Numbered from the stretch's first letter, positions 6,355-14,174 are shown. The stretch: 14,680 nt of DNA from DASRJX01 sp035649235 (GCA_035649235.1 DASRJX010000015.1:1-14680); one strand, 5' to 3'. The notes: a model not told the origin generated them from the sequence alone. Numbers and translations are program-made.

Positions 6355-7608
6355 ATGGACAAGATCCGGATCCAGGGACCGTGCCGGCTCGAGGGCCGCG
6401 TCCGGATCAGCGGCGCGAAGAACGCCGCCCTGCCCGAGATGGCCGCCCTGCTGATGCTGGACGGCCCCGCCCTGTTGCGCAACGTCCCCGCGGTGCGCGA
6501 CGTCGACACCATGATCAAGGTGCTGCGGCATCTCGGCATGCGCGATCTGAGCCTGACCGGGGACCGGCTCAGCCGCACCGGCGGCGGGACGCTGGAGCCG
6601 GAGGCGCCTTACGCCCTGGTGAAGACGATGCGCGCCTCGATCCTGGTCCTGGGGCCTCTCCTCGCCCGGCTGGGCCGGGCGCGCGTGTCGCTTCCGGGCG
6701 GCTGCGCCATCGGGGCCCGCCCGATCGACCTGCACATCGAGGCGCTCCGGAAGATGGGGGCCGACATTGCCATCGATCACGGCTACGTGACGGCGTCCTG
6801 CGGGCGGCTGCGCGGCGCCGAGATCTCCTTCGACCGCAAGACGGTCACGGGGACGGAGAACGTGATGATGGCGGCCACCCTCGCCGAGGGCCGGACGGTG
6901 CTGCGGAACTGCGCCCTGGAGCCGGAGATCACCGACCTGGCGCGCTTCCTGATCGGCTGCGGCGCGCGCATCGAGGGCGCCGGCACCGAGACGATCGTCG
7001 TCGACGGCGTCACGAGCCTGGGGGGCGCCGAGCACGCCGTCATCCCGGACCGCATCGAGGCCGGGACCTTCCTGATAGCCGCGGCCGCCACCGGCGGGCA
7101 CGTCCTCCTCGAGGGGGTGGAGCCGGCCCACCTGACCGCGGTGATCGACAAGCTGCGCGAGTGCGGGGTCGTGATCGAGGAGAGGACCGGCGTCCTCGAG
7201 GTGCGGCCCGACGGCCCGCTCAAGCCCGCGAACCTGGTGACCCTCCCCTACCCCGCTTTCCCGACCGACCTGCAGGCCCAGTACATGGCGCTCATGTCGG
7301 TGGCGCACGGCGTGTCGATCATCACCGAAACGGTGTTCGAGAACCGGTTCCTGCACGTCGGGGAGCTGCGGCGCATGGGGGCCCGGATCGTCGTGGACGG
7401 GCAGACGGCCATCGTCTCGGGGCCGGCGCCGCTGTCGGGCGCGCCGGTGATGGCAAGCGACCTGCGCGCGTCCGCCTGCCTCATCGTGGCGGGGCTGCGG
7501 GCCGAGGGGGAGACGGTGATCGATCGCGCCTACCACATCGACCGCGGCTACGAGAAGGTCGAGACGAAATTCCAGGGGCTGGGGGCGCAGATCGAGCGCA
7601 TCCGGTAG
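6355..7608 (+). CDS. murA: UDP-N-acetylglucosamine 1-carboxyvinyltransferase (MurA)
   Basis: MurA transfers enolpyruvate from PEP to UDP-GlcNAc, the first committed step of peptidoglycan precursor synthesis, in the cytoplasm. The 417-aa length is normal. The active-site motif ISGAKNAALP has Lys22 and Asn23. The PEP-loop cysteine targeted by fosfomycin is present as Cys117 in LPGGCAIGARPIDLH, so the enzyme looks fosfomycin-sensitive in type. The catalytic Asp is in YPAFPTDLQAQYMAL and the C-terminal Arg in DLRASACLIVAGL. The start at 6355 is fixed by homology (MDKIRIQGPCRLEGRV) and by the adjoining TATAAT. The HIT-family gene follows after 44 bases and is probably cotranscribed. Confidence 0.97.
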   Translation: MDKIRIQGPCRLEGRVRISGAKNAALPEMAALLMLDGPALLRNVPAVRDVDTMIKVLRHLGMRDLSLTGDRLSRTGGGTLEPEAPYALVKTMRASILVLGPLLARLGRARVSLPGGCAIGARPIDLHIEALRKMGADIAIDHGYVTASCGRLRGAEISFDRKTVTGTENVMMAATLAEGRTVLRNCALEPEITDLARFLIGCGARIEGAGTETIVVDGVTSLGGAEHAVIPDRIEAGTFLIAAAATGGHVLLEGVEPAHLTAVIDKLRECGVVIEERTGVLEVRPDGPLKPANLVTLPYPAFPTDLQAQYMALMSVAHGVSIITETVFENRFLHVGELRRMGARIVVDGQTAIVSGPAPLSGAPVMASDLRASACLIVAGLRAEGETVIDRAYHIDRGYEKVETKFQGLGAQIERIR

Positions 7609-7652
7609 GAGGACGCGCCGCAGGGGGCGTCGCGCGAGGGGAAGGAGGAGGC

Positions 7653-7997
7653 ATGGCGGACTGTCTGTTCTGCAAGATCGGGCGCAAGGAGGTCTCGGCG
7701 CGCATCGCCTACGAAGACCGTCTGGTCGTGGCGTTCGAGGACATCAACCCCCAGGCGCCGCACCACACGCTCGTGATCCCCAAGGCCCACCACGACACGC
7801 TGAACGACATCGGCGCGGAGCAGGAGTCGCTCCTCGGGCACATGATGGTGGTCGCCGCCCGCGTGGCGAAGGACAAGGGGCTCGACAAGGACGGGTTTCG
7901 GGTCGTGGCCAACTGCCTGGAGGGCGCCGGGCAGTCGGTCTTCCACATCCACCTGCACCTGCTCGGCGGCCGCCGCTTCACCTGGCCGCCGGGATAG
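7653..7997 (+). CDS. HIT-family (histidine triad) nucleotide hydrolase, HinT-like
   Basis: This 114-aa protein is of the HinT/PKCI branch, which hydrolyses adenosine phosphoramidates and acyl-adenylates. It starts with DCLFCKIGRKEVSARIAYED, where the zinc-type CxxC of the branch is present. It has the FEDINPQAPHHTLVIPK core and the signature HIHLHLLGGR, His98-x-His100-x-His102, with His100 expected to be the nucleophile. The ATG at 7653 is preceded by AAGGAGGAG, a strong Shine-Dalgarno, in contrast with the leaderless murA just upstream. It is probably expressed from the murA transcript. Confidence 0.95.
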   Translation: MADCLFCKIGRKEVSARIAYEDRLVVAFEDINPQAPHHTLVIPKAHHDTLNDIGAEQESLLGHMMVVAARVAKDKGLDKDGFRVVANCLEGAGQSVFHIHLHLLGGRRFTWPPG

Positions 7998-8039
7998 CGC
8001 CGGGGGCGTCGGCACCGTGAGCGCGCGGGCGCCAGGGCG

Positions 8040-8543
8040 GTGAGCACACCGGGGCGCACGTTCCGGCGCAGCCTCTCCATCCGGCTCCTCAGTCTTCTGA
8101 CCACGCTGTTTCTGGCCGGGGCCGTCGCGTCCCGGCTCCTGGCGCGCGAGCTGGGCCCCGGACTCTGGGTCATCGCCTTTCTGGGGGTCGTCGGCCTCAT
8201 CGGTGTCGTCGGCGCCTGGGGCGACCGCATCCGTCTGGACGACGACGGCGTGGAGGTCCGGAACTTCCTTTGGTCGCTGCTGCGCCTGCCGAGCCGCCGG
8301 CTCGCCTGGCGCGATGTCGTCGCCGTCCGCGAGCACCGGCGAACGCGTCCCGCCGGCGAGGCCCCCGTGAGCGCCCTCTTCCTCGTCCCGCGCGCCGGCC
8401 GCCGGCTGGTCCTCGACTCCCTGGTCGACTTCGAAGAGGCGCGGTCGATGGTGGTCCGGCTGCACCGCGCCGCGCTCGAAACCGGCGCGGACGCGGAGGG
8501 CCGCTGCGCCGGAACCCGCCGGCCCGGAGTCAGTACCCCGTAG
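8040..8543 (+). CDS. Small membrane protein with PH-like domain
   Basis: A 167-aa protein of unknown role. Two membrane helices lie at about residues 14-33 (IRLLSLLTTLFLAGAVA) and 41-60 (GLWVIAFLGVVGLIGVV). A soluble part follows that reads as beta strands (DRIRLDDDGVEVRNFL, RRLAWRDVVAVREH, SALFLVPRAGRRLVLDSL) and a final helix (DFEEARSMVVRLHRAAL). The I-x-L-x-x-x-G-V opening and the W-x-D-V/I step resemble bacterial PH-like domain membrane proteins (YdbT/YokE-like). The GTG start has only a weak AGGGCG before it. It follows the HIT gene by 42 bases, and its last 14 bases overlap the convergent dehydrogenase gene. Confidence 0.65.
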   Translation: MSTPGRTFRRSLSIRLLSLLTTLFLAGAVASRLLARELGPGLWVIAFLGVVGLIGVVGAWGDRIRLDDDGVEVRNFLWSLLRLPSRRLAWRDVVAVREHRRTRPAGEAPVSALFLVPRAGRRLVLDSLVDFEEARSMVVRLHRAALETGADAEGRCAGTRRPGVSTP

Positions 8544-9543
8544 TCCGATCCACCTCGTTGAGCAGCGGCCGGTCGGCGAGATACAGCTTCAGGTTCTTCC
8601 GGAACAGATCGGCCGAGCGCGCCATATAGTCGGGGTGGGTGCCCGCGACGTGCGGGGTCACGACGACGTTCGGCAGATCCCACAGCGGGGAGTCGGCCGG
8701 CAGCGGCTCGGTGGCGAAGACGTCGAGCCCGGCGCCCATGATCCAGTTCTCGCGCAGGGCCCGCACCAGGGCCGGCTCCTGAACCAGCGTCCCCCGTCCG
8801 ATGTTGACCAGGACGGCGCTCGGCTTCATCGACCGCAGCTCGCGCTCGCCGAGGATCCCCTCCGTGGCGCGCGTCAGGGGAAGGGCCAGCACCAGGACGT
8901 CGGCCGCGCGCAGCATCGCGTCCGCCTTGTCCCGGGACAGGAGCCGGTCGACGCCGGCCGGAGGCTGCCCGCCCTTGCGGGTGACGCCCCAGACCGTCAT
9001 CCCCAGGGCCCGGGCGCGCACCGCCAGCTCCCGGCCGATCTCGCCCAGCCCCCAGATGCCGAGCAGCCTCCCGTTCAGCTCGGAGAGGGGCGGCCGGCGG
9101 CCGTAGAGATCGGTCTGCACCCAGCGTCGCTCCTTCTGGGCCCGCGCCGCCGTCACGATCCCGCGCGTCAGCGCCAGGACCAGCGCCAGCGCGTGCTCCG
9201 CCACCGATACCGAGTTCACGCCGCGCGAGGAGGTGATCCGGACGGTGGTGGCCAGCAGCTCCGGGCTGAGGACCCGGTCCACGCCGGCGAGCGGGGTGTG
9301 CAGCCAGCGCAGCTTCGCCGCCTGGGGAACGAGCCGCCGGCCCAGGCCCCAGGCGAACAGGACCTCGGCGTCCGGGATCAGCTTCCCCAGGGCCGTCTCG
9401 TTCTGCGGCAGGTCGATGTCGAACGCGCGGGCGTCGCGCCGGATGCGCTCCAGGGCCGCACCGGGCAGACGCCAGATCGGCAGGGGGTGCGGCAGGTAGA
9501 GGACCAGCCGGCGCCGTGCATCGGAAGCCCGGGTGCGAGCCAT
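8530..9543 (-). CDS. NAD(P)-dependent D-2-hydroxyacid dehydrogenase
   Basis: A cytoplasmic oxidoreductase of the D-isomer-specific 2-hydroxyacid dehydrogenase family, which interconverts 2-oxo acids and D-2-hydroxy acids; substrate not deducible. The Rossmann nucleotide loop GLGEIG is at residues 165-170. The catalytic set is complete: Arg250 in NIGRG, Glu279 in FATEPLP, His298 in TPHVAG. The active-site loop near residue 95 reads SRGVNSVSVAEHALAL. The 337-aa length fits the family. I chose ATG 9543 because a TAGAAT promoter box lies ten bases upstream; the open frame to 9636 adds an Arg/Ser-rich stretch crossing that box. The 3' end overlaps the convergent membrane-protein gene by 14 bases. 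Confidence 0.92.
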   Translation of the reverse strand: MARTRASDARRRLVLYLPHPLPIWRLPGAALERIRRDARAFDIDLPQNETALGKLIPDAEVLFAWGLGRRLVPQAAKLRWLHTPLAGVDRVLSPELLATTVRITSSRGVNSVSVAEHALALVLALTRGIVTAARAQKERRWVQTDLYGRRPPLSELNGRLLGIWGLGEIGRELAVRARALGMTVWGVTRKGGQPPAGVDRLLSRDKADAMLRAADVLVLALPLTRATEGILGERELRSMKPSAVLVNIGRGTLVQEPALVRALRENWIMGAGLDVFATEPLPADSPLWDLPNVVVTPHVAGTHPDYMARSADLFRKNLKLYLADRPLLNEVDRTTGY

Positions 9544-9553
9544 ACGGCGGGGG

Positions 9554-9559
9554 ATTCTA
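9554..9559 (-). promoter_or_regulatory. -10 box (TAGAAT) of the dehydrogenase gene, leaderless-type
   Basis: The minus strand reads GGTAGAATCCC ten bases before the ATG at 9543. A transcript start near 9547 would leave about four untranslated bases. This is the same arrangement as at galU and murA. Confidence 0.5.
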
Positions 9560-9705
9560 CCCTTGTTTGACTCGGCCTCCGCCGGTGCCCCCGACCTGGA
9601 CGTCGACCGCGATCCCGTCCTTCTTCCGCGCTTCACGCCTGGCCTGGATCCACCTCGATCATAGGCTGGATCCGCAGGAGTGAGTGGCTTCTGAGACGGG
9701 TTCGC

Positions 9706-10311
9706 TTACCAGCGGCGCCCGAAGCCGACGAGATACTCGGTGTCGAGGTCGCTCTGGTCGCGGTCCGGGAACCAGCGCAGGCGCGCGGCGGGCCGCAGGA
9801 AGAAGGCCTTGCCGAAGGCGATCTTGAAGCCGATCCCCCCTTGGATGGTGTAGGTCACGTCGTCGAAATCCTCGACGTCGATCTCGGCGATAGGGCCTGA
9901 CACCGATGCTTCGGCGCTCTCGTACGCAAACCCGGTTCCCAAGGTGAGGACCGTCTCGAACTTCTTGCCGGGCGCGAAGCTGTAGTCGGCGACGAAATCG
10001 ACGCAGAAGGAGTCCCAATCGACGGTGCCGGTCTGGAGGCCGCTCGTCACCTCGCCGTCGGTCTGGATGTACGAAACCTCCGTGCCGAACTTCAGGGGCC
10101 CCGGGCCTCCCCGGAGGAAGCGCACGCCGAACGAGAGGTCGCTGTCGAGGACCGATGGATCGGGAACGTATTGACCGACATAGATCTCGACTTCCTTGCC
10201 CTGCGCGAACGTGGCGGGAGATGCCGCCAGACTCGCCAGAAGCGCCAGGCTGAAGGTGCTCAGGAGCGCGACGAAACGGCGAGCGACCGCGACTACCAGC
10301 ACTCTCTTCAT
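9706..10311 (-). CDS. Exported outer-membrane beta-barrel protein (201 aa)
   Basis: The product starts with a Sec signal peptide (MKRVLVVAVARRF, then LALLASLAASPATFA, likely cleaved before QGKEVE). The mature part of about 160 residues is made of alternating polar/hydrophobic strands rich in Gly and aromatics (LSFGVRFLRGG, LKFGTEVSYI, VDFVADYSF, GIGFKIAFG, PAARLRWFPDRD) separated by acidic turns, and ends in EYLVGFGRRW. The terminal aromatic residue is typical of barrels recognised by the BAM machinery. I would call it a small, perhaps eight-stranded, OmpA/OmpX-like barrel; no specific family is recognised. ATG 10311 is chosen over the in-frame start at 10335 because GGGAGG lies seven bases upstream and a TATCAT box lies just before. 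It follows the CHAT gene by 86 bases on the same strand. Confidence 0.7.
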   Translation of the reverse strand: MKRVLVVAVARRFVALLSTFSLALLASLAASPATFAQGKEVEIYVGQYVPDPSVLDSDLSFGVRFLRGGPGPLKFGTEVSYIQTDGEVTSGLQTGTVDWDSFCVDFVADYSFAPGKKFETVLTLGTGFAYESAEASVSGPIAEIDVEDFDDVTYTIQGGIGFKIAFGKAFFLRPAARLRWFPDRDQSDLDTEYLVGFGRRW

Positions 10312-10333
10312 TGAATTCCCTCCCTTCGTGGGC

Positions 10334-10339
10334 ATGATA
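10334..10339 (-). promoter_or_regulatory. -10 box (TATCAT) of the 201-aa barrel gene
   Basis: The minus strand reads GCGCTATCATGCC, 22 bases before the ATG at 10311. The predicted start near 10327 gives a 16-base leader containing AAGGGAGGG. No -35 consensus is evident. Confidence 0.5.
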
Positions 10340-10397
10340 GCGCGCCGCGTCGTTCGTGGTGCAGGCGCCTGGAAACATCACGTCGGGGCGACTACCT

Positions 10398-13300
10398 CTA
10401 GCGCCAGTTCCCGGCCGCGATGAACGCCCCCCAGTTGAAGGGGTGCGTGGTGCGGCCGGCGCGCCGCTGGCGCTCCAGGAGGTCGAGGCCGGCCTGACGG
10501 ACTGCGGCGGCGGAGGGCAGCGGCCGGGCGCGCGCCCGGTAGAGGGCCTCCATCCACACCGCGGTCGCCCCGTCCTCCACCTCCCAGAGGCTCATGATGA
10601 GCATGCCGGCCCCGGCGATGGCGAAGGCGCGACGGAGGCCGAGCACGCCCTCGCCGTCGCGGATCGCCCCAACGCCGGTGCGGCAGGCGGACAGGACCGC
10701 CCAGCGCACGCCGCTCAGGTCGAGCGAAGCAATCTCCTCCGCCGTCAGCAGGCCGTCCTCGCGGTCCTCGTCGCGCGCCGCCCCGGCGCGCTGGTTGGCG
10801 CCCGCGAGCGCCAGGCCGGTCAGCAGGAGGGGATCCTGGAGGACGGGCAAGGCGGGCGCCGCGCTCCCGCGGTCATGCCGGTGCCCCGTCGAGACGCCGC
10901 CGGGCTGCGGGCCCGATCCGCAGCGATCGCCGACGAAGTACGCGTGGGTGGCCAGGTGCAGGATGCCGTAGCGCTCGGAAGCGGACTTGAACGTCGCTTC
11001 GTCCGCCGCGGGGCCGACCAGCCTGCGCACGCCCCCATCGACCGCGGCCGCGCCGGCTCGCGCCTCCAGAGCGGCAATCCCGTCGATCTCGCCGGCGGTG
11101 GCGGGCAGCGGCGCGAACCAGAGACGGCTCAGCTCGGGACAGGCGGGCTCCGGGCTGCGGTAGCGCGGCGCGCCTCCGGGCGGATCGGCCGCGCGCGGCG
11201 GCGCCGCATCGCCCGGCAGGGTGGCGCGGGCGATGATCGTCGCGGAGGCGTCGTAGTCGACGCCGCCGACCGCCAGGAGCCCCGGCTTCGCTTCGGGCGG
11301 GGGCGACGCCGGCATGATGTCGCGCTCGCTGGAGAGCTGGTGCAGCACCGTGCCGTCCTCCAGGAGATAGCGGCCGCCAGGCAGGGGCAGGGTGGCGAGG
11401 TTCACCAGGTTCAGAGCCCCGTCCGGGACGACCAGGACCAGGGCGGCCCGCTCCAGGTGCGGCGCGACCGGGTCCCAAATCCTCCGGCGCAGCCGCTCGC
11501 CCGCGACGCGATAGCGGTCCTCGGCGGCGGCGACGGAGCCCGTCCGGCGCGGATCGATCCCGGCTTCGCGTTGCCAGGCCTCGACGAGCGCGTCGATCTC
11601 CGCGGCCTTGCCGAGAGGCCGCAGCAGCGGATCGTCTCGGCCGGCCCGGACGACGAAGGCGGCGTAGGACGGCACCGGGGTCTGATCCGTCCGCCCGTGC
11701 TCCTGGTACCGCACGTACGCGAGCAGCGCCGCATCCCCGGGAAGGCTCGCGAACACCTCCGCGAAGCCCACACGCGAACGCGCCTGCTGCCTGCGGAACG
11801 GCGCGCTGGCTTCGGCGAGCGCCCGCTCGGCCACCTCCTTCTCCTCGTAGGCCCGATCCACCTGTCCCCGGTACGCCTCGACGGGTCCCGACTGCGGCAG
11901 CCGGCCGAGGAGGCCGGCCAGGCGGCTGCGCGCCGCGCTCAGGACCTGGGCACGGCGCGCCACGTCGCCGCCGCCCTGGTCGGCGACGTAGCGATGGCGC
12001 GACGCCATCTCGTCCAGGACCATGGCGCGCGATCGCACCACCTGGTCCCAGACCCGCGACGTCCCGCCGGGTGGGAGGGATCCCTTGCGGCCCGCCGCCA
12101 GGAGGGTCACCAGGACGTCGATGGCGCCGCCGCGCTCCTGCGCGAAGCGCAGCGCGTCCGCCTGCGTGAGGCCCTGTGCCGTGGCGCGGAAGCGCTCGCG
12201 GTCGAGGCGCGCGGCCTCCAGGCCGTAATCGAACGCCGCGCGTGTGTCGCCCAGCGCCAGGAGCACTTGCGACAGTCCGAGGATCGACTGGGCGCGGTTT
12301 GGATGGCGCGGGTCGAGGGTTCGATCCTCGATCTTGAGTGCGCGCTCGAACGCCTCGCGGGCCCCGTGCGCGTCTCCGAAGTGGGCGCGCACCTTCCCGA
12401 GGTCGTCCAGGCTCTCGGCCACGGAGGGGTGATTCGGGCCGAAGGCTTTCTCGCGCACCGCAATCATCCGGGCGAGATAGCCGAGCGCCGCCGCCTCGTT
12501 CCCGCTCATGGATTCGACGCGCGCCATGTGACCCAGGCTGAAAGCGAGCTGGTAGTGATCGGCACCGAGCGCGGCCTCGCGGAGCTTGAGGGCGCGCTCC
12601 GCGAGCGGCCGGGCCGCCTGGAATTCGCCCGCGAGGATCATGGTCTCGGCCAGGTTGTCCATGGCCACCAGAGTGCTGGGATGCTCCGGACCGACGGCCT
12701 TTTCGTGGATGACAATCGACTCCTCGAACAGGCGGCGCGCCCCCTGGTAATCCCCCATGACCGCCAGCGTGCTGGCGATGTTGACCTGGGTGCGCGCGAC
12801 CTGGATGCTCCCGGGGCCGAACGCCTTCATATTGATCGCCAGGGCGCGGTCCAGCAGGGAGCGGGCGGCGAGGTAGTCTCCGGCTTCGCGCGTGATGATC
12901 CCCAGGGCATCCAGGTACTGGGCAACGTCGGGGGCTTCGGGGCCCAGCGCCTGCTCGCTGACCCGCAGGGCCCGCTCGAGAAGCGCCCGGGCTCCCTGCG
13001 GGTCGCCGCCCTGGTTGGACAGGAACGCCATGTTGCGGAGGCTGATCGCGAGCCGCGCATCGTCCGGGCGGAGGAGCGCCTCTTTGATCGCGATCGCCCT
13101 CGCCCCCACCACCCGGGCGGCAGGATCGCCTCCCTTGCCGAGGCGGCGGAGAGTTTCCGCCAGGTCGTCGAGGGCTTCCGCCGCCTGAAGCGTGTCCGGG
13201 CCGGACTCCGCTTCCACCGAGGCAAGTCGCTCGCGCGCCAGGGCTTCGGCCTCCTGGTATTTTCCGGCCTTGATGAGCTTCCTCACCTCGGAGACGACCG

Positions 13301-13436
13301 GCTCCGCCCCGCCCGGCGGCTGGGCGGGCGCGCGGGACGGCTCGGCGGCAACTCCGGCGCCGACGGCCGCGAGCGCCAGCAGGCATGCCGCGGCCATCCC
13401 GGCGCGGGAGCGTCGGGGTGGCGCGCGCCGCGTCAT
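10398..13436 (-). CDS. Secreted TPR-CHAT caspase-like cysteine protease
   Basis: CHAT domains are caspase-HetF-associated proteases of clan CD. This 1012-aa protein begins with a Sec signal peptide (MTRRAPPRRSR, then MAAACLLALAAVGAGVAA), so it should act outside the cytoplasm. About eight kinesin-light-chain-type TPRs span roughly residues 45-420 (for example FEESIVIHEKAVGPEHPST), followed by a helical linker and the CHAT region from about 560 to the end. The catalytic histidine is in LHLATHAYF (His831; His827 also conserved) and the cysteine is Cys918 in VLSACRTG. The family's C-terminal HPFNWGAFIAAG is intact. A Gly/Pro/His-rich insert of about 25 residues follows the catalytic histidine. 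ATG 13436 is chosen for the signal peptide and GGGAGG seven bases upstream; the open frame to 13613 adds low-complexity sequence over the promoter. It lies between two barrel genes on the same strand. Confidence 0.9.
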   Translation of the reverse strand: MTRRAPPRRSRAGMAAACLLALAAVGAGVAAEPSRAPAQPPGGAEPVVSEVRKLIKAGKYQEAEALARERLASVEAESGPDTLQAAEALDDLAETLRRLGKGGDPAARVVGARAIAIKEALLRPDDARLAISLRNMAFLSNQGGDPQGARALLERALRVSEQALGPEAPDVAQYLDALGIITREAGDYLAARSLLDRALAINMKAFGPGSIQVARTQVNIASTLAVMGDYQGARRLFEESIVIHEKAVGPEHPSTLVAMDNLAETMILAGEFQAARPLAERALKLREAALGADHYQLAFSLGHMARVESMSGNEAAALGYLARMIAVREKAFGPNHPSVAESLDDLGKVRAHFGDAHGAREAFERALKIEDRTLDPRHPNRAQSILGLSQVLLALGDTRAAFDYGLEAARLDRERFRATAQGLTQADALRFAQERGGAIDVLVTLLAAGRKGSLPPGGTSRVWDQVVRSRAMVLDEMASRHRYVADQGGGDVARRAQVLSAARSRLAGLLGRLPQSGPVEAYRGQVDRAYEEKEVAERALAEASAPFRRQQARSRVGFAEVFASLPGDAALLAYVRYQEHGRTDQTPVPSYAAFVVRAGRDDPLLRPLGKAAEIDALVEAWQREAGIDPRRTGSVAAAEDRYRVAGERLRRRIWDPVAPHLERAALVLVVPDGALNLVNLATLPLPGGRYLLEDGTVLHQLSSERDIMPASPPPEAKPGLLAVGGVDYDASATIIARATLPGDAAPPRAADPPGGAPRYRSPEPACPELSRLWFAPLPATAGEIDGIAALEARAGAAAVDGGVRRLVGPAADEATFKSASERYGILHLATHAYFVGDRCGSGPQPGGVSTGHRHDRGSAAPALPVLQDPLLLTGLALAGANQRAGAARDEDREDGLLTAEEIASLDLSGVRWAVLSACRTGVGAIRDGEGVLGLRRAFAIAGAGMLIMSLWEVEDGATAVWMEALYRARARPLPSAAAVRQAGLDLLERQRRAGRTTHPFNWGAFIAAGNWR

Positions 13437-13540
13437 CGACGGCCCTCCCCGGCGACATCCTCGTCCGGGACGCGTTTGTCTCCCAACCCTCTGCCCTCGG
13501 AGTGGTTCGCTGTCGGCGACTGGTGACGGCGATGGCGGAC

Positions 13541-13546
13541 AGTATA
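13541..13546 (-). promoter_or_regulatory. -10 box (TATACT) of the CHAT gene
   Basis: The minus strand reads GCTATACTGTC. A transcript start near 13534 would give a leader of about 98 bases, the longest in this window apart from the flanking gene. No TTGACA lies at the expected distance; the -35 position is CCGGCG, beside a dyad element. Confidence 0.5.
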
Positions 13547-13567
13547 GCGTAGGCGCAGAAGGACGCC

Positions 13568-13585
13568 GGACCACCATGGTTGACC
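13568..13585. promoter_or_regulatory. 18-bp dyad upstream of the CHAT promoter, candidate operator
   Basis: On the + strand it reads GGACCACCATGGTTGACC. The half-sites GGACCACCA and GGTCAACCA (right half, reverse complement) match at seven of nine positions around a central ACCATGGT. Its centre lies about 42 bases before the predicted transcript start, the place where class II activators bind, and the promoter lacks a recognisable -35. Confidence 0.3.
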
Positions 13586-13646
13586 CGGACGCCTGGCCCG
13601 CCAGCGAGCACAACTGAGTCTGGGCGCTGCTCCTGAGCGCCGGATC

Positions 13647-14174
13647 CTATTGCCTGCCGGTGAAGAGGCTGATGCCGATGCTGATGCCGACGCTGTCCTG
13701 ATCGTCGAAGCCTCCCTCTCCCATCAGCTTCTCGAGGAAGTATTCGAAGCGCACCGCGGCCGAATCCCCGACGAACAGCTTCGCTCCGACGCCGCCATGC
13801 CAGGCGCCGTCGGCCCTGTCTCCCAGGTCGCCCGACACGATTCCGTACGAGGCGGTGAGATAGCCGGTGACCGGCTTGTCGGGGAACCAGTTCCAGGAGT
13901 AGACCGGGCCGAAGATCAGCGCGTCGCTGCTGTCGCCGTCATCCGGGTCCACTTCGAAGTAGGAGAGCAGGGCGCCCACCTCGTGGCGTCCCTTGGCGAG
14001 AATCCACTGCCACTCTCCGTCGATGTTCGTGGTCTCGCCGAAATCGTCGACATCGACCCAGCTGATGTCGAAGGCCCACTCGTTCAGCCGGCTGTCGAGC
14101 GGCGTGGCAAGCGCCGGCGAGACGACGCAGGCGAGGACGGAGATGAATGCGAGATGACGGACGTAATTGGACAT
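13647..14174 (-). CDS. Exported outer-membrane beta-barrel protein (175 aa)
   Basis: A Sec signal peptide (MSNYVRHLAFISVLACVVSPALA, likely cleaved before TPLD) is followed by about 150 residues of amphipathic strands with acidic loops: WAFDISWVDVDDFGE, EWQWILAKGRHEVGALLSYF, PVTGYLTASYGIV, GGVGAKLFVGD, AVRFEYFLEKL, and a final SVGISIGISLF. The last residues TGRQ do not end in an aromatic residue. It looks like a small outer-membrane beta-barrel; no named family is recognised, and it is not obviously a copy of the 201-aa barrel downstream. ATG 14174 has AAGGAGGG six bases upstream. The CHAT gene starts 210 bases further along on the same strand, beyond its own promoter. Confidence 0.7.
   Translation of the reverse strand: MSNYVRHLAFISVLACVVSPALATPLDSRLNEWAFDISWVDVDDFGETTNIDGEWQWILAKGRHEVGALLSYFEVDPDDGDSSDALIFGPVYSWNWFPDKPVTGYLTASYGIVSGDLGDRADGAWHGGVGAKLFVGDSAAVRFEYFLEKLMGEGGFDDQDSVGISIGISLFTGRQ

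Noticed and set aside
10398..13436. TPR-CHAT protein as a Craspase (Csx29) of a type III-E CRISPR system or a gasdermin-activating protease
   Set aside because: No repeat-spacer array, cas gene or gasdermin-like small gene is in the window, and the protein has a signal peptide. The neighbours are secreted barrels, not cytoplasmic pore formers.
10356..13526. Plus-strand open frame of 1056 codons opposite the CHAT gene
   Set aside because: It is a composition-driven antisense shadow with no recognisable domain; the minus strand encodes an intact signal peptide, TPRs and CHAT dyad.
13623..13641. Hairpin GGCGCT/AGCGCC after the 175-aa barrel stop as a terminator
   Set aside because: The six-base-pair stem has a seven-base loop and no following T tract; such stems are common by chance at this GC content.
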